Assembly (NCBI GenBank): GCA_017501665.1 | Contig: JAFVWM010000032.1 | Location: 1-64,000 of the forward strand | DNA: 64,000 nucleotides | Direction: 5' to 3' | Source of the DNA: Alphaproteobacteria bacterium | Lineage (GTDB): Bacteria; Pseudomonadota; Alphaproteobacteria; RF32; CAG-239 | In this document: piece after piece, positions 35,732 through 43,671 of the stretch | Numbering within the stretch: position 1 is the stretch's first letter | Layout of the letters: every line of letters begins with the position of its first letter | Translations under genes and position numbers: made by a program | Notes under the pieces: model-generated | The model's database searches: none | Told to the model about the DNA's origin: nothing | Seen by the model: the letters and a program-made list of their open reading frames with translations, nothing else

Positions 35732-36113
35732 ATTAGAAACACTTCCTCTACCCGAGTTACGTCGTCTTTGGAAACATTACTTCAAAACTGACTGTGATGT
35801 AAAAAAGAAAGATTATTATATCTCAAGAATTGCATATAGGATGCAGGAATTAGCGCTGGGTGGTTTAAAAGTGTCAACTAAAAAAATGATTGCTGAAATT
35901 TGTGACAGCACACAAAAACACAAAGCTCTCCCACCCTATGGAACCAGAATTGTTCGAGAATATAAAGGTGTTGAACACTCAGTAAAAATAGTCATGGGTG
36001 GTTTTGAATATAATGGCATGAAATATAAAAGTTTATCAAGCATTGCCAAATTAATAACCGGCACAAAAATATCAGGCAATTACTTTTTTGGATTAGAACG
36101 TTATAAGGAGTAA
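35706..36113 (+). CDS. DUF2924 family protein
   Basis: The 135-residue product matches DUF2924 (LPLPELRRLWKHYFKT, then YYISRIAYRMQELALGGL, TRIVREYKGVEHSVKI and a FEYNGMKYKSLSSIAKLITGTKISGNYFF-like end, read in parts). In alphaproteobacterial phages this family stands directly before the large serine recombinase and may assist it, though no function is established. The ATG at 35706 has AAGGAG upstream; an in-frame TTG at 35700 is less likely. It ends 2 nt before the recombinase. Confidence 0.88.
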   Translation: MQLALEIAKLETLPLPELRRLWKHYFKTDCDVKKKDYYISRIAYRMQELALGGLKVSTKKMIAEICDSTQKHKALPPYGTRIVREYKGVEHSVKIVMGGFEYNGMKYKSLSSIAKLITGTKISGNYFFGLERYKE

Positions 36114-36115
36114 AC

Positions 36116-37819
36116 ATGGAACAAAAAATAATCAGGTGTGCAGTATATACTCGTAAATCAACAGAAGAAGGTCTTGATAAAGAGTTTAATACTCTTGAGG
36201 CTCAAAGAGAAGCTGGTGAAAACTATATCAAAAGTCAAAAGAATCAAGGTTGGGTCTTAATACCAGAATACTATGATGATGGAGGATATAGCGGTGGTAC
36301 ATTAAAACGACCGGCTTTACAACGATTACTATCAGATGTTCAGGATGGTAAAGTTGATATGATTGTAGTTTATAAAATTGACCGTCTTACACGTTCATTA
36401 CTTGATTTTTCACAGCTGATTAAAACACTTGATGCACATGAATGTTCTTTTGTGTCCGTTACCCAGAATTTTAATACCTGTGACTCTATGGGGAAACTGA
36501 CACTAAATATTTTACTATCATTTGCTCAATTTGAGCGTGAAGTAAGTGCTGAGCGTATACGAGATAAAATCGCAGCAACCAAGAAAAAAGGTATGTGGAC
36601 TGGTGGAAGCGTTCCTCTAGGATATGATGTTGAAAAGAAAAAGCTAATTATTAATAAAGAAGAAGCTAAAATTGTACGATATATATTTGAAGAGTATTTG
36701 CGGTGCAGATCTGAAATTCAGGTTAGTCGCAACGCCAACGAAATGGGATATCATTCTAAACCTCGAAAAGTGCGAAATAGTAGCGGCGAAGTAGCTCTAT
36801 CTTTTAATCACGCAATGATCAATAATATGTTGAGGAATCCTATTTATATTGGAAAAGTTCCTTATAAAGGTGAACTGTTTGACGGTTTACATGAAGCAAT
36901 CATTCCCATGGAGTTATGGAATCAGGTACAAGAGTTAAAAAGATTAAATAGAGGTGATAGATTTGCACCTTCTCGCTCTTTTAAGAACTCTTTATTAAAA
37001 GGATTGGTTGAATGTGAATGTTGCGGCACTATGACGCCTACAAGATGTAAAAAAGGCAATAAATATTATGAATACTACACTTCCTTAAAGGCCGTAAAAG
37101 AAGGTTATAAACTTTGCCGGACAGGAAGTGTTCCTGCCGGCGAGCTAGATAAATTTGTTTTAGATAAAGTAAGAAACGCCTTTAAATCTCCCGAAATAAT
37201 CCAAGAACTTGTTCATCAAGTTCAACCGCATAAACCCGAATATGGTGTAAGAGAAATATTTGATATAGTCCAATCAGTTGAAAAAGTATTTGAACACTTT
37301 GAACCTGCAACCTTACAATCTATTGTTTCGCAAATTATAGAGAAAGTTATTGTTCATAAAGACAAGGTCGTAATAAGATTTAAGCCTTTTGGAATATCCC
37401 TACTCGAGGATAATATAAAGGTAAAAAACAAAGGATTTAATCATAAAACATTAGAATTTACTTACAATGTAACGTTGGCTCGAAAAAGAGGACGTATAAA
37501 GATAATTAACAATCTCCCATCAGAAATGCCCGAAAGAGATGAGCGACTAATAAATGCTGTGTCTCAGGCTTTTAAGTGGCAAGATTTATTAGATAGAACA
37601 AACTTAACAATTGCAGAATTAGCTCGAAGAGAAAAAGAAGATCGAACACATATGGGGCGTATATTAAAGTTGTGTTCTCTATCTCCAGAAATTATTACGG
37701 CTATTATGGAAGGTAAACAGCCTCGCTTGCTAAATTTACAGATATTTACACGAGGTCAAATCCCTCTATTATGGAGTGATCAGCTTAGAAAATATGGCTT
37801 CACACACGATTCGATGTAA
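36116..37819 (+). CDS. Large serine recombinase (prophage integrase)
   Basis: This 567-residue protein integrates and excises the prophage. The resolvase domain (about 5-150) starts CAVYTRKSTEEG with the catalytic serine at residue 15, and contains YKIDRLTRSLLDF and SFAQFEREVSAERI. The recombinase domain (about 165-275) contains AMINNMLRNPIYIGKVPYKGE. A zinc-ribbon segment has CECCG, and a C-terminal coiled and helical part follows. AAGGAG precedes the start. Such recombinases often use non-tRNA sites, so the nearby tRNA-Pro need not be the attachment site. Confidence 0.95.
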   Translation: MEQKIIRCAVYTRKSTEEGLDKEFNTLEAQREAGENYIKSQKNQGWVLIPEYYDDGGYSGGTLKRPALQRLLSDVQDGKVDMIVVYKIDRLTRSLLDFSQLIKTLDAHECSFVSVTQNFNTCDSMGKLTLNILLSFAQFEREVSAERIRDKIAATKKKGMWTGGSVPLGYDVEKKKLIINKEEAKIVRYIFEEYLRCRSEIQVSRNANEMGYHSKPRKVRNSSGEVALSFNHAMINNMLRNPIYIGKVPYKGELFDGLHEAIIPMELWNQVQELKRLNRGDRFAPSRSFKNSLLKGLVECECCGTMTPTRCKKGNKYYEYYTSLKAVKEGYKLCRTGSVPAGELDKFVLDKVRNAFKSPEIIQELVHQVQPHKPEYGVREIFDIVQSVEKVFEHFEPATLQSIVSQIIEKVIVHKDKVVIRFKPFGISLLEDNIKVKNKGFNHKTLEFTYNVTLARKRGRIKIINNLPSEMPERDERLINAVSQAFKWQDLLDRTNLTIAELARREKEDRTHMGRILKLCSLSPEIITAIMEGKQPRLLNLQIFTRGQIPLLWSDQLRKYGFTHDSM

Positions 37820-37837
37820 TTTTCCACATTCTTAAAT

Positions 37838-37891
37838 ATACCAGGGTATTTATACTTCATACCAATTTATGTGAATAACATAAACTGGTAT
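37838..37891. promoter_or_regulatory. Palindrome pair sharing the ATACCA motif
   Basis: A 12-bp palindrome ATACCAGGGTAT (37838-37849) is followed by an inverted repeat with 14-bp arms (37859-37872 and 37878-37891, 13 of 14 pairs, loop GAATA) that begins with the same ATACCA. No T-run follows, so this looks more like an operator than a terminator. It lies between the recombinase and the sigma-like gene. Confidence 0.6.
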
Positions 37892-38001
37892 ATTTAATTC
37901 TGTTTTATGTCTAAATTTCAAATTAATTCTTTTGTTTAGGTATTCTAACGTCTATCATTTTTTTCGTAGCAATTCCCCAAAATTTTACGAAAGGATGATA
38001 A

Positions 38002-38499
38002 ATGTTAAAAAAACATAGCAGTGGTATTCCACCCAAAATTGAAATGTATATTCGCATTCAAATAGCTAGATTACATAAAACAAATTTGTTTCAAATTCAA
38101 GAGCGAGACGACCTTTTTCAGGACCTCGCTCTTTTTTATTTAGAACACTTTTATAAGAAAGATGTAGATATACCTGACGAGCTTTTATTTATCGCCTTAC
38201 GAAGGCAAGCAAATCACCTCATACGCTCCCGACTACGTAGCATACGGTCGGGAGTTTTTTTTAATGAGTCATTAAATAGTATGTTTGAAGAAAATGGCAT
38301 AGAAATTAGATCCGACTTTTGTTTAGAAGATTTAGAAAATAAAATAGATATTAATATAAAACTAGAATCTTTATCTCAAAAAGAAAAATCAATTATAAAT
38401 TTATTATTGAAAGGATGCAGTATAGAAAAAATAACAAAAACATTACATTTATCTAACTCAACAGTATATAAAGTATTAAGCAAAATCAAAGATTTATAA
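38002..38499 (+). CDS. Sigma-factor-like protein of the prophage
   Basis: The 165-residue product has a region-2-like part (about 25-85; RDDLFQDLALFYLEHFY, then LRRQANHLIRSRLRS) and a region-4-like HTH at the C-terminus (LSQKEKSIINLLLKGCSIEKITKTLHLSNSTVYKVLSKI, given in consecutive parts). This is the layout of ECF or phage late sigma factors. It may direct polymerase to phage promoters such as the repeated leaders nearby; that is inference. GAAAGGATG precedes the start. Confidence 0.75.
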   Translation: MLKKHSSGIPPKIEMYIRIQIARLHKTNLFQIQERDDLFQDLALFYLEHFYKKDVDIPDELLFIALRRQANHLIRSRLRSIRSGVFFNESLNSMFEENGIEIRSDFCLEDLENKIDINIKLESLSQKEKSIINLLLKGCSIEKITKTLHLSNSTVYKVLSKIKDL

Positions 38500-38508
38500 A
38501 ATAATTGA

Positions 38509-38547
38509 TTTTTTTGAGTAAGATTTTTCGATCTCCGGGCTTTTTAC
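38509..38547 (+). repeat. 39-bp repeated leader element, copy 2
   Basis: This is the second copy of the element at 35494-35532, with four substitutions. It ends about 36 nt before the start of the next gene, again just upstream of the ribosome binding site. Confidence 0.8.
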
Positions 38548-38583
38548 CTCATGTAGCAACCAAACATGAAAGGATAAAAAGCT

Positions 38584-38874
38584 ATGAGAAAATCGAAAAA
38601 TACTGTTTATGAAATGATTAAAACCATTCCTGTTAATAAGTTAATGGCCATGGATAACAGCCAACTTATCTTTTGGGAAAACGAGGTACAGGAAGAAATT
38701 GATGAGTTGAAGGAAATCGGCCGTCAAAAAACTCGTGCTTACCGCAGAGCCTTGCTTTCACTTAAATGGCTTCAAGGTATTCGTCGAATTAAAACAAGTG
38801 CTGAATATAAGAAAACAGGAAAGATGCCTCCTAAGACAGTTATCATGGTCGTAGATCTTTCAAAGGAGGACTAA
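38584..38874 (+). CDS. Prophage protein of unknown function
   Basis: The 96-residue, strongly basic product is helical with a charged central coil (ENEVQEEIDELKEIGRQKTRAYRRAL). It may bind DNA. AAGGATAAAA precedes the start, and the next gene begins immediately after its stop. Confidence 0.65.
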   Translation: MRKSKNTVYEMIKTIPVNKLMAMDNSQLIFWENEVQEEIDELKEIGRQKTRAYRRALLSLKWLQGIRRIKTSAEYKKTGKMPPKTVIMVVDLSKED

Positions 38875-39552
38875 ATGGATAGAAAAACGTCATTCGTGTT
38901 TTATCCGGCGGAGTTCCTTGCTTCTGTGTATAATTTCACAAATTGTGAATGTGCGAATTTAATTAAGGCTCTTTGTGAATACGCTCTGTACGGAAAAATC
39001 ACAAAAAATTTATCGGAAAAAGTTCAAGACCGTTTTAATTTTTTGCAAGCAGGCATCGATGAAAACAATCGCAAATATTTTGAAACCTGCGAAAAACGTA
39101 AGGCTGGCGGCTCTAAAGGTGGTCGTCCAAAACGTGAAAAAGAAAACCTTAAGGTTTCTGAACCACCACCAAATTCCGCCAACGAAAAACCTGATAAGGA
39201 GAAGGATAAGGATAAAGGAGATGAAGAGTCCGGATATGTTTTTATTAAAAATAATAAAAATAAAGGGGCTGAAAATGTGGATAAGTCAGGATATGTCGGT
39301 GCTCCGAGCGTTGAAGAAGTGGCTGAATACTGCAAACGAAGTGGATATACAATTGACCCTGTAGCCTTCGTTCGGTGGAACGAAGAACGTGGTTGGATGA
39401 ACGGCAAGAAATACATTGCCGTTGACTGGCGTAAAGCCGTCCGGAAATGGTTTTGCAAGGAAAACGGTCTCGCTTACTCGGAAATGGAGACTATGACAGA
39501 CATCTGTCATGATGTGCTTAGCAAAGTAAAGGTGGTGCCGGATGAAACCTAA
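38875..39552 (+). CDS. Phage replication-initiation-type protein (DUF6291-like)
   Basis: The N-terminal 75 residues (SFVFYPAEFLASVYNFTNCE, LIKALCEYALYGK, NFLQAGIDENNRKYFETCEKRKAGGSKGGRPK) match the DUF6291-type domain found in phage replication modules. A lysine/glutamate-rich linker follows, then a C-terminal part (YCKRSGYTIDPVAFVRWNEERGWMNGKK..VDWRKAVRKWF) typical of phage replisome organiser proteins. It probably acts in phage DNA replication. GGAGG lies just before the start, inside the previous gene. Confidence 0.75.
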   Translation: MDRKTSFVFYPAEFLASVYNFTNCECANLIKALCEYALYGKITKNLSEKVQDRFNFLQAGIDENNRKYFETCEKRKAGGSKGGRPKREKENLKVSEPPPNSANEKPDKEKDKDKGDEESGYVFIKNNKNKGAENVDKSGYVGAPSVEEVAEYCKRSGYTIDPVAFVRWNEERGWMNGKKYIAVDWRKAVRKWFCKENGLAYSEMETMTDICHDVLSKVKVVPDET

Positions 39553-39970
39553 GACCATCGCAGAAATCAAAGCAAACTTGGAAACAGCCGCCTATGTGGA
39601 CCGGTTGTTGCCGCCTGTTCGTTCTCCCAGATATCGGTGTTTGATGCCCGAAATTATATACACACCGCAAGAAATCGCCCTGATGGACCGTCGACCGGTT
39701 CGACCACGTCCAACTCAGGCACAGGTCAGTTTATGGGAGACTGTTACTTTGGAATGGATACCACTTTTAGAGATTGATGAACGCCGCCTTGTTTGGAAAC
39801 GGGCCAACCGAATTCCTTGGAAAATTTTATGCCGAGAATTTGGCCTTTGCAGAACAAGGTTAATGCTCAAGTATGATAAAGCCATTGTAAAGATTGAGTT
39901 TTACCTAAAAGGAAAGGAAAAATGCAGAGTGCAAAAAATGAGTGGACACTTTCAAAAGAAATCGCTATAA
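39542..39970 (+). CDS. DUF6362-type phage protein
   Basis: The 142-residue product has a C-terminal HTH-like segment (LVWKRANRIPWKILCREFGLCRTRLMLKYDKAI) that matches small phage proteins of the DUF6362 type. The helix could bind DNA. It overlaps the preceding gene by 11 nt with GGTGG upstream, so translation is probably coupled. Confidence 0.65.
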   Translation: MKPKTIAEIKANLETAAYVDRLLPPVRSPRYRCLMPEIIYTPQEIALMDRRPVRPRPTQAQVSLWETVTLEWIPLLEIDERRLVWKRANRIPWKILCREFGLCRTRLMLKYDKAIVKIEFYLKGKEKCRVQKMSGHFQKKSL

Positions 39971-39983
39971 ATAAGGGTATAAT

Positions 39984-40009
39984 CGGGATGGTTCTACGTA
40001 ATCGTCCCG
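39984..40009 (+). other. Hairpin between the DUF6362-type gene and metK
   Basis: Arms CGGGATGGTT and AATCGTCCCG pair over 10 bp with two G-T wobbles. It is followed by TTTATACATTTTT, so it could be an imperfect terminator or part of a leader that pairs with the next hairpin. Confidence 0.5.
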
Positions 40010-40035
40010 TTTATACATTTTTACATATAGCATCC

Positions 40036-40069
40036 GGCTCGGCAGTTCATCTGTCGGGCCTTTTTTTAT
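40036..40069 (+). terminator. Terminator before metK
   Basis: The stem GGCTCGGCAG/CTGTCGGGCC (two wobbles, loop TTCAT) is followed by seven T. It lies only 20 nt upstream of the metK start, so metK transcription must read through it or start very close by. Confidence 0.8.
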
Positions 40070-40087
40070 AAGCAAAAAGGAGAAAAG

Positions 40088-41089
40088 ATGAAAAAAACAG
40101 CAGAGTTCGTTTCGCTCGGACATCCGGACAAAACGGCCGACTATATTTCCAGTTATATCCTTGACCGTATGATCGCCCAAGACCCGGACGTAAAATACGC
40201 CGTTGAAGTTATGGTCAAAGACAACACCGTCGTTTTAGGAGGCGAAATCAAAGGAAAAGTTGTCCTATCAGATGTCAAAGAGTTCGTTAAAAATGCCCTG
40301 AGAGATATCGGTTATGATGAAAAATACGCCGAAGTTTGGGGCAAAAATGCCATAGATGTTCGTAAAATCGAAGTCATCAACCTCATCGGTCAGCAGTCCG
40401 CAGACATCAACCAAGGTGTTGTGGCCAATGGTTGGGGCGACCAAGGTGTATTTGTCGGTTATGCCTGTAAAGGTGAAGGCCTGATAAACCGAGAGCTTTA
40501 TCTCGCTCGTACCCTTAACAATGCCCTTTATATTAAGGCTCGTCAAAGCAAAAACCTTGGCATTGACATTAAAACACAGATAACCTTAAACGACTATGGC
40601 CGAATTGAAACGGCTGTCGTTGCCATTCCGATGAAAGAACCGGAAGATTTAACAGATTTTATCATTGAAACACTCAGAGAAAAGCCCGACAACATCATTG
40701 TTAACGGCACCGGAAGTTTCAAATTGCATTCCTCCATCGCAGACTGCGGCATTACCGGTCGCAAATTGGCCTGCGATTTTTACTCTACTGCCTGTCCGAT
40801 CGGTGGTGGCTCGCCTTGGACTAAAGACGGCAGTAAGGCAGATGTAACCCTGAACATCTATGCTCGCCGTTTAGCTCTTCGTTATTTGGAAGATAACGAC
40901 GAGTGCTTTGTCTATCTCTCCTCCTGTATTGGCCGAGCAGAACTGCCCAGTGCAGTTGTGAAGACTATCAAGTCAGGTGTCGAGACAAATACCGCCATCT
41001 CGGTGGCCAAAACCCCGATTGAACTGGCCGAAGAATTGGATTTAACAAAGCCGGTTTTCGCCCGTTTATGCCGAAATGGTTTGGTATAA
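40088..41089 (+). CDS. metK: Phage-encoded S-adenosylmethionine synthetase
   Basis: MetK makes S-adenosylmethionine from methionine and ATP. The 333-residue product keeps the key motifs: the ATP-binding GHPDKTADYIS near the N-terminus, QQSADINQGV and GDQGVFVGYAC in the middle, CGITGRKLACDFY and the P-loop-like GGGSPWTKDGSKAD. It is about 50 residues shorter than cellular MetK (about 380-390) with a reduced N-terminal and central part. It sits in the early module, and a phage DNA methyltransferase lies 0.6 kb downstream, so supplying SAM for that enzyme is a natural inference. AAGGAG precedes the start. Confidence 0.92.
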   Translation: MKKTAEFVSLGHPDKTADYISSYILDRMIAQDPDVKYAVEVMVKDNTVVLGGEIKGKVVLSDVKEFVKNALRDIGYDEKYAEVWGKNAIDVRKIEVINLIGQQSADINQGVVANGWGDQGVFVGYACKGEGLINRELYLARTLNNALYIKARQSKNLGIDIKTQITLNDYGRIETAVVAIPMKEPEDLTDFIIETLREKPDNIIVNGTGSFKLHSSIADCGITGRKLACDFYSTACPIGGGSPWTKDGSKADVTLNIYARRLALRYLEDNDECFVYLSSCIGRAELPSAVVKTIKSGVETNTAISVAKTPIELAEELDLTKPVFARLCRNGLV

Positions 41090-41106
41090 CCCCCGAATTT
41101 GCCGGA

Positions 41107-41459
41107 ACATATCATACTAACGACATATAATCCCGACTTTTGGGCAGAAATGCCGGATAGTATCATACTATGCGAACATATAACATTATATGTCGGCGTT
41201 GCCTCACATATAAGACATATATATGGGCTATTCTGACGGAATATCGCCCTATATTGCACATATATTTGACATATGTTCGCATAGATTTGCATATATGTTC
41301 GCTATGATAAACCATAACCCGGTCGTCCCGTCACAATAGGCATATAGTATCATACTATCAAGACGGTATCTCGGTTTTGAGCCGGATTTGACGGATAGTA
41401 TCATACTATCAACATACTCTCTCGGGTTTTGGCCCGTTTGGGTGGTTAGTATCATACTA
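41107..41459. repeat. Five palindromic iterons TAGTATCATACTA, mostly in 51-bp register
   Basis: Copies start at 41107 (degenerate left half), 41158, 41345, 41396 and 41447. Intervals are 51, 187, 51 and 51 bp. The 13-bp core is a perfect dyad around a central C. The flanks co-vary symmetrically: GAT...ATC at 41396 but GTT...AAC at 41447, keeping 17-bp palindromes. Spacers of the last units share CTCGG-TTTTG-GCC-G-TTTG. Between copies 2 and 3 lie inverted GCGAACATAT / ATATGTTCGC motifs (41172, 41271, 41294). This looks like an array of protein-binding sites; it lies directly left of the cos-like site. Confidence 0.85.
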
Positions 41460-41490
41460 ACGAGATACTATCTCGGACAGCCCTGAGGCA

Positions 41491-41550
41491 ACGGGTCCTT
41501 CCTGGCCTCTGTTCGTATGCGGGGACGCAAGCCGCCCGATTTTTCTAGCG
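41491..41550 (+). other. Cos-like packaging site
   Basis: CGGGTCCTTCC...TATGCGGGGACGCAAGCC...CGATTTTTCTAGCG, read with short gaps, follows the same order as the lambda cos region as I remember it (GGGTCCTTTCC, then TTACGGGGCGGCGACCT, then GGGTTTTCGCTA). The terminase here is of the lambda gpA type, which cuts at cos. No gene covers this segment. The exact nick positions cannot be given from sequence alone. Confidence 0.6.
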
Positions 41551-41683
41551 AAACACCTTTTTCTTTACTGGTCACCCATACTCGGAAACCCTTGTGTTTA
41601 TTGGGGTTTGAGGGTGTCTTATTTTTTCTGGCTGGTCATTTCAAAATCTGGCTGGTCACTTTGCATTTTTTATGGAGAATTAC

Positions 41684-42940
41684 ATGGAATTTAATGAAAA
41701 ATATCCTACCAAAAAGCTCATCCCATATGCCCGAAACTCTCGGACACATAACGATGAACAAATCGCCCAAATTGTGGCAAGCATTAAGGAGTTCGGTTTC
41801 ACAAACCCAATCCTGATTGGAGATGATGATGTTATAATCGCCGGTCATGGTCGCCTTATGGCCGCACAACGTCTTGGCATGACAGAGGTTCCAGTCATCA
41901 GGTTGCCTCACTTAACCGAAACACAACGCCGGGCCTTGGTCATTGCCGACAATAAGATTGCTCTAAATGCCGGATGGGATGAAGAGATGCTCCATCTTGA
42001 AATGGAAGAACTCTCAGAACTGGACTTTGATTTGAACCTGCTTGGGTTTAACCCGGATGAGTTGAATGAAATCCAACTGTTCGGTGAGGAAAAGTCGTCC
42101 GGTAACACCGATGATGACGAAGTTCCGGAAGCACCCGAGGAAGCCATCACAAAACGTGGTGACATTTGGCAACTGGGCCGACACCGTCTGATTTGTGGCG
42201 ATACCACCATGATAGATGACGTTAAAAAGCTGATGCAGGATGAAGTTGCCGATATGATTTTCACAGACCCACCTTATAATGTGAACTATGGCTCCACCAT
42301 GAAAGACAGCATTCGCTATCATGCCGGTTCACTTGGTGGCCGAAAGATTATGAATGATAACCTTGGCGAAGGTTTTGCTCAGTTTCTGACGGATAGCTTA
42401 TCCAATATGATGATGTATTGTAAAGGTGCCGCCTATGTGTGCATGAGTTCATCTGAACTGCATACCCTTTATAACTCGTTCGTCAATGCCGGTGGCAAGT
42501 GGTCGACCTTCATCATTTGGAAAAAGAACACCTTTACCCTTGGCCGAGCCGACTATCAGCGACAATATGAGCCTATTCTTTACGGTTGGAACGCCGAACA
42601 AAAGCATCATTGGTGTGGTGACCGGGATCAGGCAGACGTTTGGGAATACAATAAACCGGTCAAGAACGACTTACACCCGACAATGAAGCCGGTTGAACTG
42701 GTGGAAAGAGCCATAAATAACAGCTCTAAAATCGGGAATATCGTTTTAGATGGTTTCGGAGGCTCCGGCTCGACGCTGATTGCGTGCGAAAAAACGGGTC
42801 GTTCTGCCCGATTAATTGAGCTAGATCCGAAGTTTTGTGACGTCATCATCAGGCGTTGGGAGGAATATACCGGCAACAAAGCCCAACTTATTGAAAATAA
42901 AGCAGAAATAATCGAAAATGATGCAGAATTAACTGGATAA
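41684..42940 (+). CDS. ParB-domain DNA methyltransferase of the prophage
   Basis: The 418-residue protein starts with a ParB/Spo0J nuclease-like domain (about 1-110; LIPYARNSRTHNDEQIAQIVASI, split, then IIAGHGRLMAAQRLG). The C-terminal half is an N4/N6 amino-methyltransferase with DIWQLGRHRLICGD, the catalytic DPPY in FTDPPYNVNYG, HPTMKPVEL and the SAM site in LDGFGGSGSTLIA. Such fusions are common in alphaproteobacterial phages and may protect phage DNA. I prefer the ATG at 41684 because GGAG lies 6 nt upstream, over the ATG at 41672. Confidence 0.92.
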   Translation: MEFNEKYPTKKLIPYARNSRTHNDEQIAQIVASIKEFGFTNPILIGDDDVIIAGHGRLMAAQRLGMTEVPVIRLPHLTETQRRALVIADNKIALNAGWDEEMLHLEMEELSELDFDLNLLGFNPDELNEIQLFGEEKSSGNTDDDEVPEAPEEAITKRGDIWQLGRHRLICGDTTMIDDVKKLMQDEVADMIFTDPPYNVNYGSTMKDSIRYHAGSLGGRKIMNDNLGEGFAQFLTDSLSNMMMYCKGAAYVCMSSSELHTLYNSFVNAGGKWSTFIIWKKNTFTLGRADYQRQYEPILYGWNAEQKHHWCGDRDQADVWEYNKPVKNDLHPTMKPVELVERAINNSSKIGNIVLDGFGGSGSTLIACEKTGRSARLIELDPKFCDVIIRRWEEYTGNKAQLIENKAEIIENDAELTG

Positions 42941-42993
42941 ATTTCGAATAACAAGCAACAATGTAATTGTAAGGAAAGGCAGAGAAAGCCTTG
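42921..42993 (+). promoter_or_regulatory. Repeated leader element, copy 1 (overlaps the methylase stop)
   Basis: ATGCAGAATTAACTGGATA starts an approximately 60-bp block repeated at 43672. It ends with a small hairpin (AAGGC...GCCTT) and lies 99 nt before the next start codon. Confidence 0.75.
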
Positions 42994-43019
42994 AAAAACA
43001 ATAACAAAAGGAGCTTAAA

Positions 43020-43325
43020 ATGAAAACAGTTAAAACCTACCTAGTACGCAAACCGAGTGACTTAGAAGAAGTCATGGAGTTAACCAAAAGATACGGCAAC
43101 GAAGCAACCGAAGTTAAGGTCGCCGAAACCATCCGCTTAGACGAAGAAACCTACAAAGCGGTTTGTGAAAACCCGTTAATGAACTTCGACTTTTTAGTCG
43201 GCAAAGGCGGCTACGATGACGACGGGATGCGACAGGTCATCGCCTTAACCTGCAAGGGCCACAAAACGCTTTACGCCGATCCTTCAGGCTCAGCTTACTG
43301 CCGTTACTTAGGGATTAAACAATAA
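43020..43325 (+). CDS. Small prophage protein (DUF6329-like)
   Basis: The 101-residue product begins with a beta strand (KTVKTYLVRKPSDLEEVMEL) and contains FLVGKGGYDDDGMRQVIALTC, with a C-terminal ADPSGSAYCRYLGI. I associate this with DUF6329-type phage proteins, but the match is from memory. AAGGAG precedes the start. Confidence 0.6.
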   Translation: MKTVKTYLVRKPSDLEEVMELTKRYGNEATEVKVAETIRLDEETYKAVCENPLMNFDFLVGKGGYDDDGMRQVIALTCKGHKTLYADPSGSAYCRYLGIKQ

Positions 43326-43335
43326 GGAGGTTACC

Positions 43336-43632
43336 ATGTTTTACAATAAAGAAAACTTAAACAACGCCTTTAAAGAGTTACGCAAACTGGGGTATTTCGC
43401 ACGACAGAACTTCAAATGCTGCCAAAGTTGTGCTTGGGCGGCCGTTCCAATGGATAAAGCCAAGGTGGTTTTTTACCACGCACAAGATAATGAGGATCTA
43501 ATGAGATACGGCGAATGTTATTTAGCATGGACCGGTGACGTGGATGAAATCGCCGCAGTCCTTGAAAAACATGGCGTTTTGCTTAAAAAGCCCGAAAGTG
43601 AAGCCAGTCGTTTTGAAATTACGATAAAATGA
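43336..43632 (+). CDS. Small prophage protein (DUF6891-like)
   Basis: The 98-residue product contains FARQNFKCCQSCAWAAV and VVFYHAQDNEDL, the CCxxC and YHxQD pattern of a DUF6891-type family found in bacteria and phages. The cysteines may bind zinc. AAGGAGG precedes the start, 10 nt after the previous gene. Confidence 0.65.
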   Translation: MFYNKENLNNAFKELRKLGYFARQNFKCCQSCAWAAVPMDKAKVVFYHAQDNEDLMRYGECYLAWTGDVDEIAAVLEKHGVLLKKPESEASRFEITIK

Positions 43633-43671
43633 TAAAAATTATTGAAAAACAAGCACTTATTTTTAAAATAA

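Noticed and set aside
40912..41455. Minus-strand frames encoding a 17-residue repeat (SMIL...)
   Set aside because: The repeat follows from the 51-bp DNA period. The symmetric co-variation of the palindromes points to DNA binding, and the frames are interrupted and lack start signals.
41107..41459. CRISPR array
   Set aside because: Repeats are only 13-17 bp palindromes, few, and spacers are partly similar to each other; no cas genes are present.
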